Positions 1 through 7,614 of a stretch of 64,000 nucleotides of DNA are shown here, piece by piece (positions within the stretch are counted from its first letter, which is position 1; every line of letters begins with the position of its first letter). The notes beneath the pieces were generated by a model. That model made no database searches. It saw nothing but the letters and a program-made list of their open reading frames with translations, and was not told where the DNA came from. Origin of the DNA: Sinomonas notoginsengisoli (GTDB lineage Bacteria > Actinomycetota > Actinomycetes > Actinomycetales > Micrococcaceae); NCBI RefSeq assembly GCF_021554725.1, contig NZ_JAIZDP010000007.1, positions 1-64,000 on the forward strand, in the 5' to 3' direction. Made by a program: the position numbers and the translations under genes.

Positions 1-90
1 TAGGAGGTCCACCATCCGCAGCCGGGCGGGCTCGCCGAGGGCCGCGTGCACGGCGGCACGGCGCTCCAGCGAATTCATCTCAGTCTTCAT
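1..90 (-). CDS. ArsR-family transcriptional regulator, N-terminus (partial)
   Basis: The reverse strand from an ATG at 90 reads MKTEMNSLERRAAVHAALGE and continues PARLRMVDLL to the window edge. This is the first helix of the ArsR/SmtB winged-helix fold, whose usual pattern is 'ALxxPxRLRIxxLL'. Only 30 residues are inside the window, so the sensory ligand (metal, sulfide or none) cannot be judged. A second in-frame ATG at 78 is an alternative start. A short perfect inverted repeat directly upstream (93-106) suggests autoregulation, as is usual in this family. Confidence 0.7.
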   Translation of the reverse strand, partial: MKTEMNSLERRAAVHAALGEPARLRMVDLL

Positions 91-92
91 TG

Positions 93-106
93 AGTCAATT
101 TTGACT
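93..106. promoter_or_regulatory. Inverted repeat, candidate ArsR operator
   Basis: AGTCAA-TT-TTGACT, a perfect 6-bp inverted repeat with a 2-bp spacer, lies 3 bp upstream of the ArsR start codon. ArsR-family proteins commonly repress their own promoter through such short palindromes. The site also contains TTGACT, a good -35 match on the + strand. Binding is inference. Confidence 0.4.
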
Positions 107-260
107 GGAATGACGTCGGGAGCGCAAGCTGGTGGCAGGAGACCGACTTCCGTGAGGGCTGGGCCGCCGTCGGCGATCGCACCCTGCTCAAAGAACAGAG
201 AGATATGAAGACATGCATGTGATGGGCCAGACCAGTATCGAAAGCAGGTTCCCATCACGT

Positions 261-311
261 AAAGCAACTCTTACTGAACGCTAATGTTCAGGTTTCCTGA
301 CGAGTTGCTTT
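261..311. repeat. Nested inverted repeat (branched hairpin)
   Basis: Outer arms AAAGCAACTC (261-270) and GAGTTGCTTT (302-311) enclose inner arms CTGAAC (274-279) and GTTCAG (286-291). The outer 10-bp stem is perfect and its right arm runs into T-rich DNA on the + strand. It could be a terminator or a protein-binding cruciform. It is AT-richer than its surroundings. Confidence 0.45.
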
Positions 312-345
312 TCGGGGCGCGACGGCGCGAGGTCGCCTTTGCGGT

Positions 346-376
346 GCGGGTGCCCGGCTCGGGACCGGGCACCCGC
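346..376 (-). terminator. Hairpin terminator after secreted protein gene
   Basis: Perfect 12-bp stem, GCGGGTGCCCGG (346-357) and CCGGGCACCCGC (365-376), with a 7-nt loop, 14 bp downstream of the stop codon of the gene ending at 391. There is no T-tract on the transcribed side, as is common for actinobacterial terminators. Confidence 0.6.
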
Positions 377-390
377 CGCATCGGTCGAGA

Positions 391-966
391 TCAGTCGTCT
401 TCGCTCGGGGCAACCACGCAGGCATCCCCCACGAAGGCTCCGGCGTACCCCGGTGCGCCGAGCGCGGTCGCGGCAGCCTTAGTCAGGCTCAGTCCGGCCG
501 CTGTGCCCGCGCAGGAGGGCAGGGAGCCGTTGATGGGCTTCGGAGCGCCGAGGGCGAACAGGTCGACCCGCCCCGGGAGGCGCTTCCCGTTCAGCTGCGC
601 CTTCGCGTCGAGGAGGCCTGTCCCGAGGTTGATGTCGAAGTTGGTCAGACGGAGGTCGCCGCCGCCGAGCGGCGTGAACTCAAGTCCGCCGACGTGCCCG
701 ATGACGCCCTCGTCGACTTCGGTGATGGGGAAGGACACCTGGGCAACCCCGCCCGGCGCAGTCAGCTGGGCAGGGGCGATCGTCTTGACATGGAGGGCAT
801 TGACCAGGACCGGCACAAGCGCCGGGTTCAGCACCACGGTCGTCGCCCCGGAGCTAGTAGGGGCAGACCATTCGCCCGCGTCGGCATTGGCGGCGGGCGC
901 GAGGAGGACGGATGAGGCAAGGGCTGCGGCTGAGGCAGCAACGGCAATGAAACGGCGAGTACGCAT
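391..966 (-). CDS. Secreted protein of unknown function
   Basis: 191 residues. Residues 1-28 form a Sec signal peptide: MRTRR basic start, an Ala-rich hydrophobic core, then a likely cut after 'PAANA'. The mature part is about 160 residues, acidic and Gly/Leu-rich. It has a central stretch 'GVIGHVGGLEFTPLGG' followed by 'LRLTNFDINLGTGLLDA', a beta-rich pattern seen in many actinobacterial cell-surface proteins. There are two cysteines near the C-terminus ('PSCAG', 'DACVV') that could form a disulfide, and no lipobox or LPXTG, so it is probably released. I cannot assign a function. An inverted repeat lies upstream (1043-1077) and a hairpin downstream. Confidence 0.75.
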   Translation of the reverse strand: MRTRRFIAVAASAAALASSVLLAPAANADAGEWSAPTSSGATTVVLNPALVPVLVNALHVKTIAPAQLTAPGGVAQVSFPITEVDEGVIGHVGGLEFTPLGGGDLRLTNFDINLGTGLLDAKAQLNGKRLPGRVDLFALGAPKPINGSLPSCAGTAAGLSLTKAAATALGAPGYAGAFVGDACVVAPSEDD

Positions 967-1042
967 TGATCTACTCCAAACGACGAGGGCAACGATGGCC
1001 TGGGCTTTGCTCGATCAGACAGACGAACATTCCTGATTCGTG

Positions 1043-1077
1043 TATCTCGATTAACGAGCAATTCGACTGTCGAGATA
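1043..1077. promoter_or_regulatory. Inverted repeat upstream of secreted protein gene
   Basis: TATCTCGA (1043-1050) and TCGAGATA (1070-1077) form a perfect 8-bp inverted repeat 19 bp apart, in an AT-richer patch about 75 bp upstream of the start at 966. It could be a regulator site or a 5' untranslated hairpin. Nothing else was recognised in 967-1240. Confidence 0.3.
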
Positions 1078-1240
1078 AATTATGACCACGCTGACCGTCG
1101 AGCGCAAGCCCCAACAGCGGGAAGCAAACATGGCGCGGACTTGAACTGGCTAGATCCCTGCCAAACACCGCCCTCTGGACGGACATCCGCAGCACATGTC
1201 GGTGCCGCACCCGCGAAGGCGCGTCACCGGCGTCTTGCGC

Positions 1241-2953
1241 TCAGGAACCGGCGGTGCGGAGCCGGCAGACGAATTCCCACGGCTGCAGATCGAGGCCCGG
1301 GCTGTCCGGGTAGTTGCCAAGGAGCACCGCAGCTTCGGCCCACCCGGGGTCACCCACGTCCACTGCCTGCGGCTCGCCCGAGAAGTTTCCAAGGACCAGC
1401 AGCTCCTGCCCACCAAGGCGCCGGGTGAACGCGTAGACCTGCTCGTGGTCCGCTAGGAGCATCGTGAAGTCGCCATCTGCGATGACCGGCAGCTCGTGGC
1501 GGAGCCGGATGAGGTCCCGGTAGAAGTTCAGCACCGAGTCGGGGCGGTCCTGCTGCTCGGCGGCGTTGATGTGGGCGGTGTTGGGGTTGACCGAGATCCA
1601 CGGCGTGCCAGTGGTGAAGCCCGCGTTGAGGCTGGCATCCCACTGCATGGGGGTTCGGGCGTTGTCCCGGTTGAGAGGTGCGATCGAGGCGAGGACCTGC
1701 AGCGGGTCGAGGCCGAGCGGGCCGGTGGCCTCCCGATAGTGGTTGATGACCTCGATGTCCCGGTGTGCGTCGATTCCGGTGAAGGACATGTTGGTCATGG
1801 CGAGTTCCTCGCCCTGGTAGACGTACGGTGTCCCACGGTGCAGGTGCAGGATCCCGCCGAGCATCTTTGCTGAGGCCTCGCGGTAGGCGCCATCGTCGCC
1901 GAACCGCGAGACGATGCGCGGTTGGTCATGGTTGCCCCAGTAGAGGCTGTTCCAGCCGCGGGCCTCGAGCCCCTTCTGCCAGCGGCCCAGGGAGGCCTTG
2001 AGGTCAGTGAGGCGCAGCTGGCGCGGGTTCCACTTGGTGCCGTGCCGGTCCAGGTTCATGTGCTCGAACTGGAACACCATGTCCAGCTCGGCCCGGGCCG
2101 GGTCGGTGAAGGCGACGGCCTCCTCGACCGTGACATCCGGCATCTCACCCACCTTCAGGAGGGCCTCGCGGCGGCCCGCGAACACCTCGCGGTGCATCTC
2201 CTGCAGGAACTCGTGGATGCGCGGGCCGGAGATGTAGCTTCGGCGGTCGTGGCTGTACAGCTCGCCCTCGTGCATCTCGCCGTCCGGCAGGGCCGGGTCC
2301 TTGGAGAGGAAGTTGATCACGTCCATGCGGAACCCGTCCACGCCGCGGTCCAGCCACCAGTTCATCATCGCGTAGACGACGCGGCGGACCTCCGGGTTCT
2401 CCCAATTCAGGTCCGGCTGCTTGCGGGAGAAGATGTGCAGGTAGTACTGGCCGGTGGCCTCGTCGAACTCCCAGGCCGGCCCCGAGAAGATGGACGCCCA
2501 GTTGTTCGGCTCGGCGCCCGGCGCGCCGGGCTCGTATCCGGGGCGGGCCGGTCGCCACCAGTACCAGTCACGCTTGGGCGAATCCAGGGACGCCCGGGAC
2601 TCCGCGAACCACGGGTGCTCGTCCGAGGTGTGGTTGACCACGAGGTCCATGACCAGCTTCATGCCGCGGGCATGCAGGCCCGCGATGAGCTCGTCGAGGT
2701 CGGCGAGGGACCCGAAGAGAGGGTCGACGTCCTGGTAGTCGCTGATGTCGTACCCGTTGTCGTCCTGAGGGGAACGGTAGACGGGCGAGAGCCAGACGGC
2801 GTCGACACCGAGGTGCTCGAGATAGTCCAGCCTGCCGATGATGCCCCGCAGATCACCGATCCCGTCCCCATCCGAATCCGCGAAGCTGCGCGGGTAGATC
2901 TGGTAGACCACCGCGCTGTGGAACCAGTCACGCGAATCGCTCGGAATCGGCAT
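1241..2953 (-). CDS. GH13 alpha-glucosidase / oligo-1,6-glucosidase
   Basis: 570 residues, a normal length for cytosolic GH13 alpha-glucosidases. It begins with the family pattern 'WFHSAVVYQIYPRSF'. The conserved regions are visible: region I 'DLVVNH' (103-108), region II 'GVDGFRMD' with nucleophile Asp211, the acid/base Glu270 in 'LKVGEMPD', and region IV 'NHDQPR' (341-346). No signal peptide, so it acts on imported malto- or isomalto-oligosaccharides or similar sugars. The start at 2953 gives the expected N-terminus; the open frame extends further upstream, but that part is not family-like. No sugar transporter or LacI regulator is adjacent, which leaves the substrate open. Confidence 0.9.
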   Translation of the reverse strand: MPIPSDSRDWFHSAVVYQIYPRSFADSDGDGIGDLRGIIGRLDYLEHLGVDAVWLSPVYRSPQDDNGYDISDYQDVDPLFGSLADLDELIAGLHARGMKLVMDLVVNHTSDEHPWFAESRASLDSPKRDWYWWRPARPGYEPGAPGAEPNNWASIFSGPAWEFDEATGQYYLHIFSRKQPDLNWENPEVRRVVYAMMNWWLDRGVDGFRMDVINFLSKDPALPDGEMHEGELYSHDRRSYISGPRIHEFLQEMHREVFAGRREALLKVGEMPDVTVEEAVAFTDPARAELDMVFQFEHMNLDRHGTKWNPRQLRLTDLKASLGRWQKGLEARGWNSLYWGNHDQPRIVSRFGDDGAYREASAKMLGGILHLHRGTPYVYQGEELAMTNMSFTGIDAHRDIEVINHYREATGPLGLDPLQVLASIAPLNRDNARTPMQWDASLNAGFTTGTPWISVNPNTAHINAAEQQDRPDSVLNFYRDLIRLRHELPVIADGDFTMLLADHEQVYAFTRRLGGQELLVLGNFSGEPQAVDVGDPGWAEAAVLLGNYPDSPGLDLQPWEFVCRLRTAGS

Positions 2954-2991
2954 GGAGCCCAGTATGCCCCTCGGCTCCCCTCTGAAACGTG

Positions 2992-3029
2992 AGCGCACGA
3001 CTGCGGGTGGGAACCCGCCGTCGTGCGCT
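2992..3029 (-). terminator. Hairpin terminator with 13-mer repeat core
   Basis: Outer arms AGCGCACGAC (2992-3001) and GTCGTGCGCT (3020-3029), with inner arms GCGGGT (3003-3008) and ACCCGC (3013-3018), lie just past the stop of the gene ending at 3033. The right arm contains CGCCGTCGTGCGC, a 13-mer found eight times in this window. Confidence 0.7.
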
Positions 3030-3032
3030 GCC

Positions 3033-3923
3033 CTACTTCTCGCAGGCGACTCCATCGCGGTCGCGGTCCAGCGCCAGCCGGTACCCGGGCTGGCCTGCAT
3101 AGAGCGGGGCGGCCCCAGCGGCCTTCGCATCGGCACAGCTGGCGAAGTACACGCTGCCCGATCCTGGTGCTGCAGGTGCCGGGGCCGGAGCTGGCGCCGC
3201 GGGCGCGGGTGCCACCGGAGCCGCGGGCGCTGGCGCCGGCTGCTGACGTGCAGCCTCCGCCTTGCGCTGCTCCTCGGCCACGCGGGCGGCTTCGGCGTCC
3301 TGGGCCTTCTTGGCATCGGCCGCGCGCTGATCGGCGGTTGCCTTGTCGATCCACACGAGGCTGCCCGCCGCGTTCTTCGTGCAGACGAGGTCCACGCCGG
3401 CAGCGGCATAGCGCTCCGAGTCCACAGTGCAGGCGTCGTTCTCGTGATGGAGCGCGACGAGCACGGTGGACGTCGAGGTGGGACACGGCGCAGCCGACGC
3501 CGACGATCCTGCCGAGGACGCCGCCCGGCTCGGCTTCAAACTCGCCGCCGAAGATGCCGTGGACGTCGCCGTCGCCGTGACCGTCACCGTGGGCGCAGGT
3601 GTGGCACACGCGGTCACCGTCGGCGTCGGGCTCGCCGAGAGGGTCCCATCGCTGCCCGCGACGTTTGATGCCGTGGTGGTAGCCGCAGGCGCCGAGCGGC
3701 TCCCGGCGACGGCGGTGCTCATGCCGAAGACAACAAGCGATCCCGCCACTAGGGCGACCGCTGGACCCCGACGGACGTACTTGCTCCGGCGGAATAACCA
3801 CACGAGTCCGATGACGAAGCCGATCGCGGCGATGACCGAAACGACCACAGGAATCACCCCGAGCAGGATGAGCCCAACGATGATACTTCCGAGAGTGATC
3901 CAGATCTTCGATGCCCTGCTCAT
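3033..3923 (-). CDS. Membrane-anchored Excalibur-domain protein
   Basis: 296 residues. The N-terminus has two hydrophobic segments (about 8-45), a short basic loop 'FRRSKYVRRG', and a third segment (about 53-72). A long Ser/Thr/Ala linker follows, then a region with 'ACTVDSERY', an Ala/Glu-rich probable coiled coil, an Ala-Pro linker and a C-terminal Excalibur calcium-binding motif: 'FASCADAKAAGAAPLY' with 'DRDRDGVACEK'. Excalibur domains are extracellular Asp-rich modules common in Gram-positive surface proteins. The likely role is at the cell envelope; the exact function is unknown. It has its own downstream hairpin. Confidence 0.8.
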   Translation of the reverse strand: MSRASKIWITLGSIIVGLILLGVIPVVVSVIAAIGFVIGLVWLFRRSKYVRRGPAVALVAGSLVVFGMSTAVAGSRSAPAATTTASNVAGSDGTLSASPTPTVTACATPAPTVTVTATATSTASSAASLKPSRAASSAGSSASAAPCPTSTSTVLVALHHENDACTVDSERYAAAGVDLVCTKNAAGSLVWIDKATADQRAADAKKAQDAEAARVAEEQRKAEAARQQPAPAPAAPVAPAPAAPAPAPAPAAPGSGSVYFASCADAKAAGAAPLYAGQPGYRLALDRDRDGVACEK

Positions 3924-4078
3924 GGCAGCGGCACCCCCCTTCCCCCATGCCCCCCAAAGGGGCTCCCCATTGGCGCGGATGCGGCGCCAGGCTCACCCTA
4001 GTTTCAGCGGGCGCGGAGGCCAAACCAGGCGGTGATCTTACGCTGGGAGTCTGATCGCCAGACTGCTTCCACCACTGA

Positions 4079-4105
4079 GACTCACAAGACTCACAAGACT
4101 CACAA
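4079..4105. repeat. Three tandem copies of a 9-bp unit
   Basis: GACTCACAA is repeated three times without mismatch in the non-coding gap between the Excalibur gene and the ABM gene. It is AT-richer than its neighbours. No function is apparent. Confidence 0.8.
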
Positions 4106-4130
4106 GCCCCCCTTACCTCGCACACAAGGC

Positions 4131-4170
4131 GGGCGGACGACGCCGGGCCCGCACCCGCCGTCGTCCGCCC
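4131..4170 (-). terminator. Terminator of the amidohydrolase-adh-ABM operon
   Basis: Perfect 12-bp stem, GGGCGGACGACG (4131-4142) and CGTCGTCCGCCC (4159-4170), 24 bp downstream of the stop codon of the last operon gene (4194). Confidence 0.7.
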
Positions 4171-4193
4171 ACCACTCGCGGTAGCGCGCCTGC

Positions 4194-4511
4194 CTACTTG
4201 ACCGCGAGCTCCCCCAATTCGGACCAGCCGTCCACCTTCACATTGATGATGTCCGGCGTCCTGGAGAGGTACGCGGGCAGCTCCTCGGTGGCCTTCTTGA
4301 AGTGCGCCGACTTCACGTGCTCGCCACCGGCCTCGTCGTCGCGGAACGCCTCGAGGAGCACGTAGGTGTTCGGGTCCGCGAGCGAACGGGACCATTCGAA
4401 GAAGAGGCAGCCGTCCTCGGCGTTGGTGGCCTCGGTGAAGCCGCGGGAGATCTCGGGCCAGGCGTCGGCGTGCTCAGGCTTGACGGGGAATTTCGCGCTG
4501 ATGTAGATCAA
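4194..4511 (-). CDS. Antibiotic biosynthesis monooxygenase (ABM) domain protein
   Basis: 105 residues, one ABM-fold (dimeric alpha-beta barrel) domain like the YgiN quinol monooxygenase group. Conserved features include the opening strand 'MIYISAKFPVKPE', 'FFEWSRSLADP' and 'HVKSAHFKKATEELP'. These small cofactor-free enzymes often oxidise or scavenge quinols or similar reactive aromatics. The start is a TTG at 4511: an ideal AGGAGG lies 6 bases upstream and no ATG fits as well. It is the last gene of the operon, 19 bp after the alcohol dehydrogenase, so it is probably cotranscribed with it. Its substrate is unknown. Confidence 0.8.
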   Translation of the reverse strand: MIYISAKFPVKPEHADAWPEISRGFTEATNAEDGCLFFEWSRSLADPNTYVLLEAFRDDEAGGEHVKSAHFKKATEELPAYLSRTPDIINVKVDGWSELGELAVK

Positions 4512-4530
4512 GGTCTTCCTCCTGGAAGGA

Positions 4531-5565
4531 CTACGGGACGAGGATGGCGCGGCCGCGGACCTTGCCGGCGTCGAGGTCGGAGATGGCCTGCTGGAAGTCC
4601 GCGAGGGCGTACTTCTGGGTGTGCAGGGTCACGGCGCCGCGGGCGGCCAAGGCCATGAGGTCCTGCAGGTCGTTGTAGGAGCCCACGAGGTTGCCGATGA
4701 TGTTGATCTCGGTGGAGATGATGTCGATCGTGGGAACATCGATATTCTCTCCATAGCCGACCACGTAGTAGTCCCCCGCCTGGCGCAGCATCCGCACGCC
4801 CTCGGAGGTTGCCCCGCCCTCGCCCACGAAGTCGATCAGGGCCTCGGCCCCGTGCCCGCCGGTGAGCTCGAGCACCCGCTCCACCTGGGACCCGTCCGCG
4901 AGCACGCCCTCGTCCGCGCCGATCGACGTCGCCAGCGCGAGCGCGTCCGGGTTCCGGTCCACCACCACGATCCGGGCCGGGGTCAGCGCCTTGAGGACCT
5001 GGATCCCGATGTGCCCCAGGCCACCGGCGCCGATCACCACGCACGTGTCCCGCGGGGTCAGCCGCTTCGCCGCCTTCGCCGCGGCGTGGTAGGCGGTCAG
5101 CCCCGCATCGGCCAGGGCCGCCACGTCCGCCGGCTCCAGCGCGTCGTCGATCTTCACCACCGACCGGGCCGAGGTGAGCAAGTACTCCGCGTACCCGCCG
5201 TTGGTGTCGATGCCGGGGAACCGGCTGTTCTCGCAGTGCACGTCGTCCCCCGAGCGGCAGGCCCGGCACAGCCCGCACGTGATGAGCGGGTGCAGGATCA
5301 CCTTGTCCCCGGGCTTGACATTGCTCACCGCACTGCCGACCTCATCCACCCACCCGGCATTCTCGTGCCCGATCGTGTATGGCAGGTGCACCTGGGACTT
5401 CTCCGCCCACTGGCCCTCCAGGATGTGCAGGTCCGTCCGGCACACCCCGGCACCGCCGATCCGCACGACGACGTCCCACGGCCCCGTCGCCTCCGGCCTG
5501 GGCACCTCGGCCATCTTCAGATCATCGTGGTACCCCACGACCTGCACAGCACGCATCGAATTCAT
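4531..5565 (-). CDS. adh: Zinc-dependent NAD(P)+ alcohol dehydrogenase
   Basis: 344 residues, medium-chain dehydrogenase. Catalytic zinc ligands are visible in 'GVCRTDLHI' and 'GHENAG', and the four-cysteine structural zinc site in 'CGLCRACRSGDDVHC'. The Rossmann motif is 'VVIGAGGLGHIG'. It resembles the alcohol dehydrogenases found beside propane monooxygenases, which oxidise short-chain alcohols to aldehydes or ketones. It starts one base after the DUF59 gene ends, a tight operon junction. A second ATG three codons in (5556) is an alternative start. The enzyme class is secure; the alcohol is inferred from context. Confidence 0.9.
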   Translation of the reverse strand: MNSMRAVQVVGYHDDLKMAEVPRPEATGPWDVVVRIGGAGVCRTDLHILEGQWAEKSQVHLPYTIGHENAGWVDEVGSAVSNVKPGDKVILHPLITCGLCRACRSGDDVHCENSRFPGIDTNGGYAEYLLTSARSVVKIDDALEPADVAALADAGLTAYHAAAKAAKRLTPRDTCVVIGAGGLGHIGIQVLKALTPARIVVVDRNPDALALATSIGADEGVLADGSQVERVLELTGGHGAEALIDFVGEGGATSEGVRMLRQAGDYYVVGYGENIDVPTIDIISTEINIIGNLVGSYNDLQDLMALAARGAVTLHTQKYALADFQQAISDLDAGKVRGRAILVP

Positions 5566-5566
5566 C

Positions 5567-6391
5567 TCAGCTCTCCTTGACGTGAATGGGAAGTAGGTGA
5601 TGGTAGTCCGCCGGCTCGGCGCCGTCAGCCCTTCCAGCCTGGTCGCTGCCGGATCCCTCGTACCGGGTGCGCAGCAGGCCCCGGCAGAAGTGTGCGTTGC
5701 CGTCGATCGAGATCCTCGTGGACCGTGCCCGGCGCAGCGCGAGCGGCACCTCCTCGGGGGCGTACCCGCGCCCCGCGTGATCCACGAGCACGACGGCGTC
5801 CGACCGGTTGGGCAGGCCCAGCGCCTCGCGCCGGCGTAGCAGGGCGTCCTTGTCGCTGCCGACGCGCAGGTCCGCGAGGGTCACGGTGCCAACGGCGCCC
5901 TCGGGCAGGGAAGCATCTGCGCGGAGGAGGTCCGTGAGGCAGCGCTCCGCAGCGGCGGTGTGCGCCTTGCGGCGGAAGACGAGCCGGAGCTCCTCGAGGT
6001 CCTGCTCGGCCTCGTGCTTGAACGTGCCCTTGTACCCCGCGTCAGCGGCGAGACCCGCGTTGATCAGGTCCGAATCGTGGTGGTCGTCGAGCTCGACGAC
6101 CACGGTGCGCATTCCGGCGATGGCCGAGACCGCGTCTTTCGCGTCCGAGGCCATGAGGTAGGCGAAGTTCGGCGAGCAGAACGAGGTGGGCAGCCGCAGG
6201 TGCACGATCGCCGCCCACGCTGGGGACGCGCCGTCGTGCGTCCGGCGGACCTCGACCGAGCGGACGAATCCCAGGCCGGTGATCGGCTCGTCGAGCTCGG
6301 GATCGACCACGGTGGCGAGGGCGTCGAGGACCTCTCCCCTCAGGACGGTCTCGGCGGCCTCGCTCGCTCTTGTCGCCGCGACGACCGTCAT
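5567..6391 (-). CDS. DUF59/MIP18-type iron-sulfur assembly protein, long form
   Basis: 274 residues. Residues about 19-110 form a DUF59 domain with the typical 'VVDPELDEPITGLGFV' start and the Cys loop 'TSFCSPNFAYLMASDA'. The C-terminal half has 'SDAVVLVDHAGRGYAPEEV' and ends with 'HFCRGLLRTRY', a pattern of the longer proteins found in propane/methyl-ketone monooxygenase operons. DUF59 proteins help mature metal centres, so the inferred job is loading or repair of a metallo-oxygenase. It overlaps the amidohydrolase stop by ATGA and ends one base before adh, which implies translational coupling on both sides. Confidence 0.8.
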   Translation of the reverse strand: MTVVAATRASEAAETVLRGEVLDALATVVDPELDEPITGLGFVRSVEVRRTHDGASPAWAAIVHLRLPTSFCSPNFAYLMASDAKDAVSAIAGMRTVVVELDDHHDSDLINAGLAADAGYKGTFKHEAEQDLEELRLVFRRKAHTAAAERCLTDLLRADASLPEGAVGTVTLADLRVGSDKDALLRRREALGLPNRSDAVVLVDHAGRGYAPEEVPLALRRARSTRISIDGNAHFCRGLLRTRYEGSGSDQAGRADGAEPADYHHLLPIHVKES

Positions 6392-7434
6392 TGCGCCGCG
6401 CCCAGATCCGCCATGCCCGGCTGCCGCGGGCCGGTGGCGGTCTCGTCTGCCTCGGGGACCTGGAGCTCCTCGGGCACCGGGATCCCGTACATCTTCGCCG
6501 CGTTCAGGCCGAGGATCTTCTTCTTCTGGGCCACGCTCAGCTGCGCATACTCGGTCATGTCCTCCGGGATCTGGAAGTCCACGAACTGCTCGACGAGCCA
6601 CCGCGGAGTCCAGAGGGCGTAGTCGCTCGAGAAAAAGATGCGGTCCTCGCCGAGCCAGTAGACGAGCTCGCCGATGATCTGCGCGAAGTACCGCGGACGG
6701 GTGTGCATGAACGGCATGGCCACCGCCAGGCCGCCGTAGACGTTGGGCTCCTGGGTGGCGATCCAGCAGAAGTCCTCGAGGCGCGGCAGGCCCACGTGCT
6801 CGACGATGAAGTTCAGGTCCGTGAAGTCGGAGGCCGCGTGGTCCACGTCGGCCACGTCGAAGGCGTCCCGGTCTAGCGGCCGGATCGTGGGGCCCTTGTG
6901 GACGTGGATGTTCGTCACCCCGAGCTTCTGGCACTCCTCGAAGTACCGGTACGTCTCGGGGTCCGAGAGCTTGTACCCTCGCGAGTCCCCGTGCCACTCG
7001 GCGGTGTAGAGCTTGACGCCTGTGAACTTCATCTTCTCGTGGTCCGCGCGGAGCCGGTCCAGGCCGTTCTCCCCGTTGCGGGGGTCGAAGCAGTGGTTGT
7101 ACGTGAGCTTGTCCGGGTGGGCGGACGCGAGCCCGAACGCCTCCTCCGTCTGGCCGAAGCCCCGCTTGTAGAACTCCCCCAGGTACGCGGGCTGGAAGAT
7201 CGCGTGGTCCACGTAGCCGTCCTCGAAGAGGTCCTTCATGAGCCGCTCGCCGCCCTGGTAGAGGTACTCCTCGTACGTCCAGAGCTCGGATTCCGGCGAG
7301 AGGTTGCGGTGGTAGTCGTAGAAGCAGTCGATGAACTGCTTGCCGTGAATGTTGCGCTGGTTCTCGGGCCGCGCGTCCCAGAGGGCGATGTGCGCGTCGA
7401 CGATGAAGTAGTTCTCGCCATCCTTGGTGTACAT
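6388..7434 (-). CDS. Amidohydrolase-family metal-dependent hydrolase (prm/mim operon type)
   Basis: 348 residues of the amidohydrolase_2 TIM-barrel type. Metal ligands are suggested by 'FIVDAHIALWD', 'NIHVHKGP', 'FIVEHVGLP' and 'FFSSDYALWTP'. The sequence matches the amidohydrolase conserved downstream of actinobacterial propane and methyl-ketone di-iron monooxygenase genes; its exact reaction there is unsettled. The ATG at 7434 has AAGGAG upstream, and the open frame beyond it is not family-like. First gene of a four-gene operon facing a GAF-Fis regulator; the 180-bp gap carries the shared control region. No monooxygenase subunit gene precedes it, which is odd. Confidence 0.85.
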   Translation of the reverse strand: MYTKDGENYFIVDAHIALWDARPENQRNIHGKQFIDCFYDYHRNLSPESELWTYEEYLYQGGERLMKDLFEDGYVDHAIFQPAYLGEFYKRGFGQTEEAFGLASAHPDKLTYNHCFDPRNGENGLDRLRADHEKMKFTGVKLYTAEWHGDSRGYKLSDPETYRYFEECQKLGVTNIHVHKGPTIRPLDRDAFDVADVDHAASDFTDLNFIVEHVGLPRLEDFCWIATQEPNVYGGLAVAMPFMHTRPRYFAQIIGELVYWLGEDRIFFSSDYALWTPRWLVEQFVDFQIPEDMTEYAQLSVAQKKKILGLNAAKMYGIPVPEELQVPEADETATGPRQPGMADLGAAQ

Positions 7435-7452
7435 GCCGTGGTCTCCTTCGCT

Positions 7453-7532
7453 GCGACTGCCGTAGTCGCGGTGAGACCACCGTAGGGACGACGGCGGCCG
7501 CTGGCACCACGCACGGTGTCTCACTTTGAGAC
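7453..7532. promoter_or_regulatory. Divergent control region with two inverted repeats
   Basis: GTCTCA-CTT-TGAGAC (7518-7532) is a perfect 6-bp inverted repeat located centrally between the operon and the activator gene. It is a good candidate binding site for the Fis-type HTH of the divergent regulator. A second repeat, GCGACT-GCCGT-AGTCGC (7453-7469), lies in the operon's likely leader. No clear sigma-70 promoter was identified by eye. Confidence 0.45.
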
Positions 7533-7614
7533 GCGCATCACACATTCCTGAGGCGTCACGCTATCCTCGAGGGAGTGCCAGGATTCGGGGTCCAGGGCGA
7601 GGAGGTCGGCGCCG

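Larger units (their letters stand above)
91..390. other. Intergenic stretch: ArsR promoter side and two hairpins
   Basis: No convincing gene is seen here. The stretch holds the ArsR operator candidate (93-106), a nested inverted repeat (261-311) and a GC-rich terminator-type hairpin (346-376). The segment 107-260 contains nothing I can interpret. Confidence 0.5.

Noticed and set aside
2659-4395. Long minus-strand open frame of 578 codons across the Excalibur gene
   Set aside because: It crosses two intergenic hairpins and a tandem repeat and has Arg/Gly-rich shadow composition; the Excalibur frame has clear domains.
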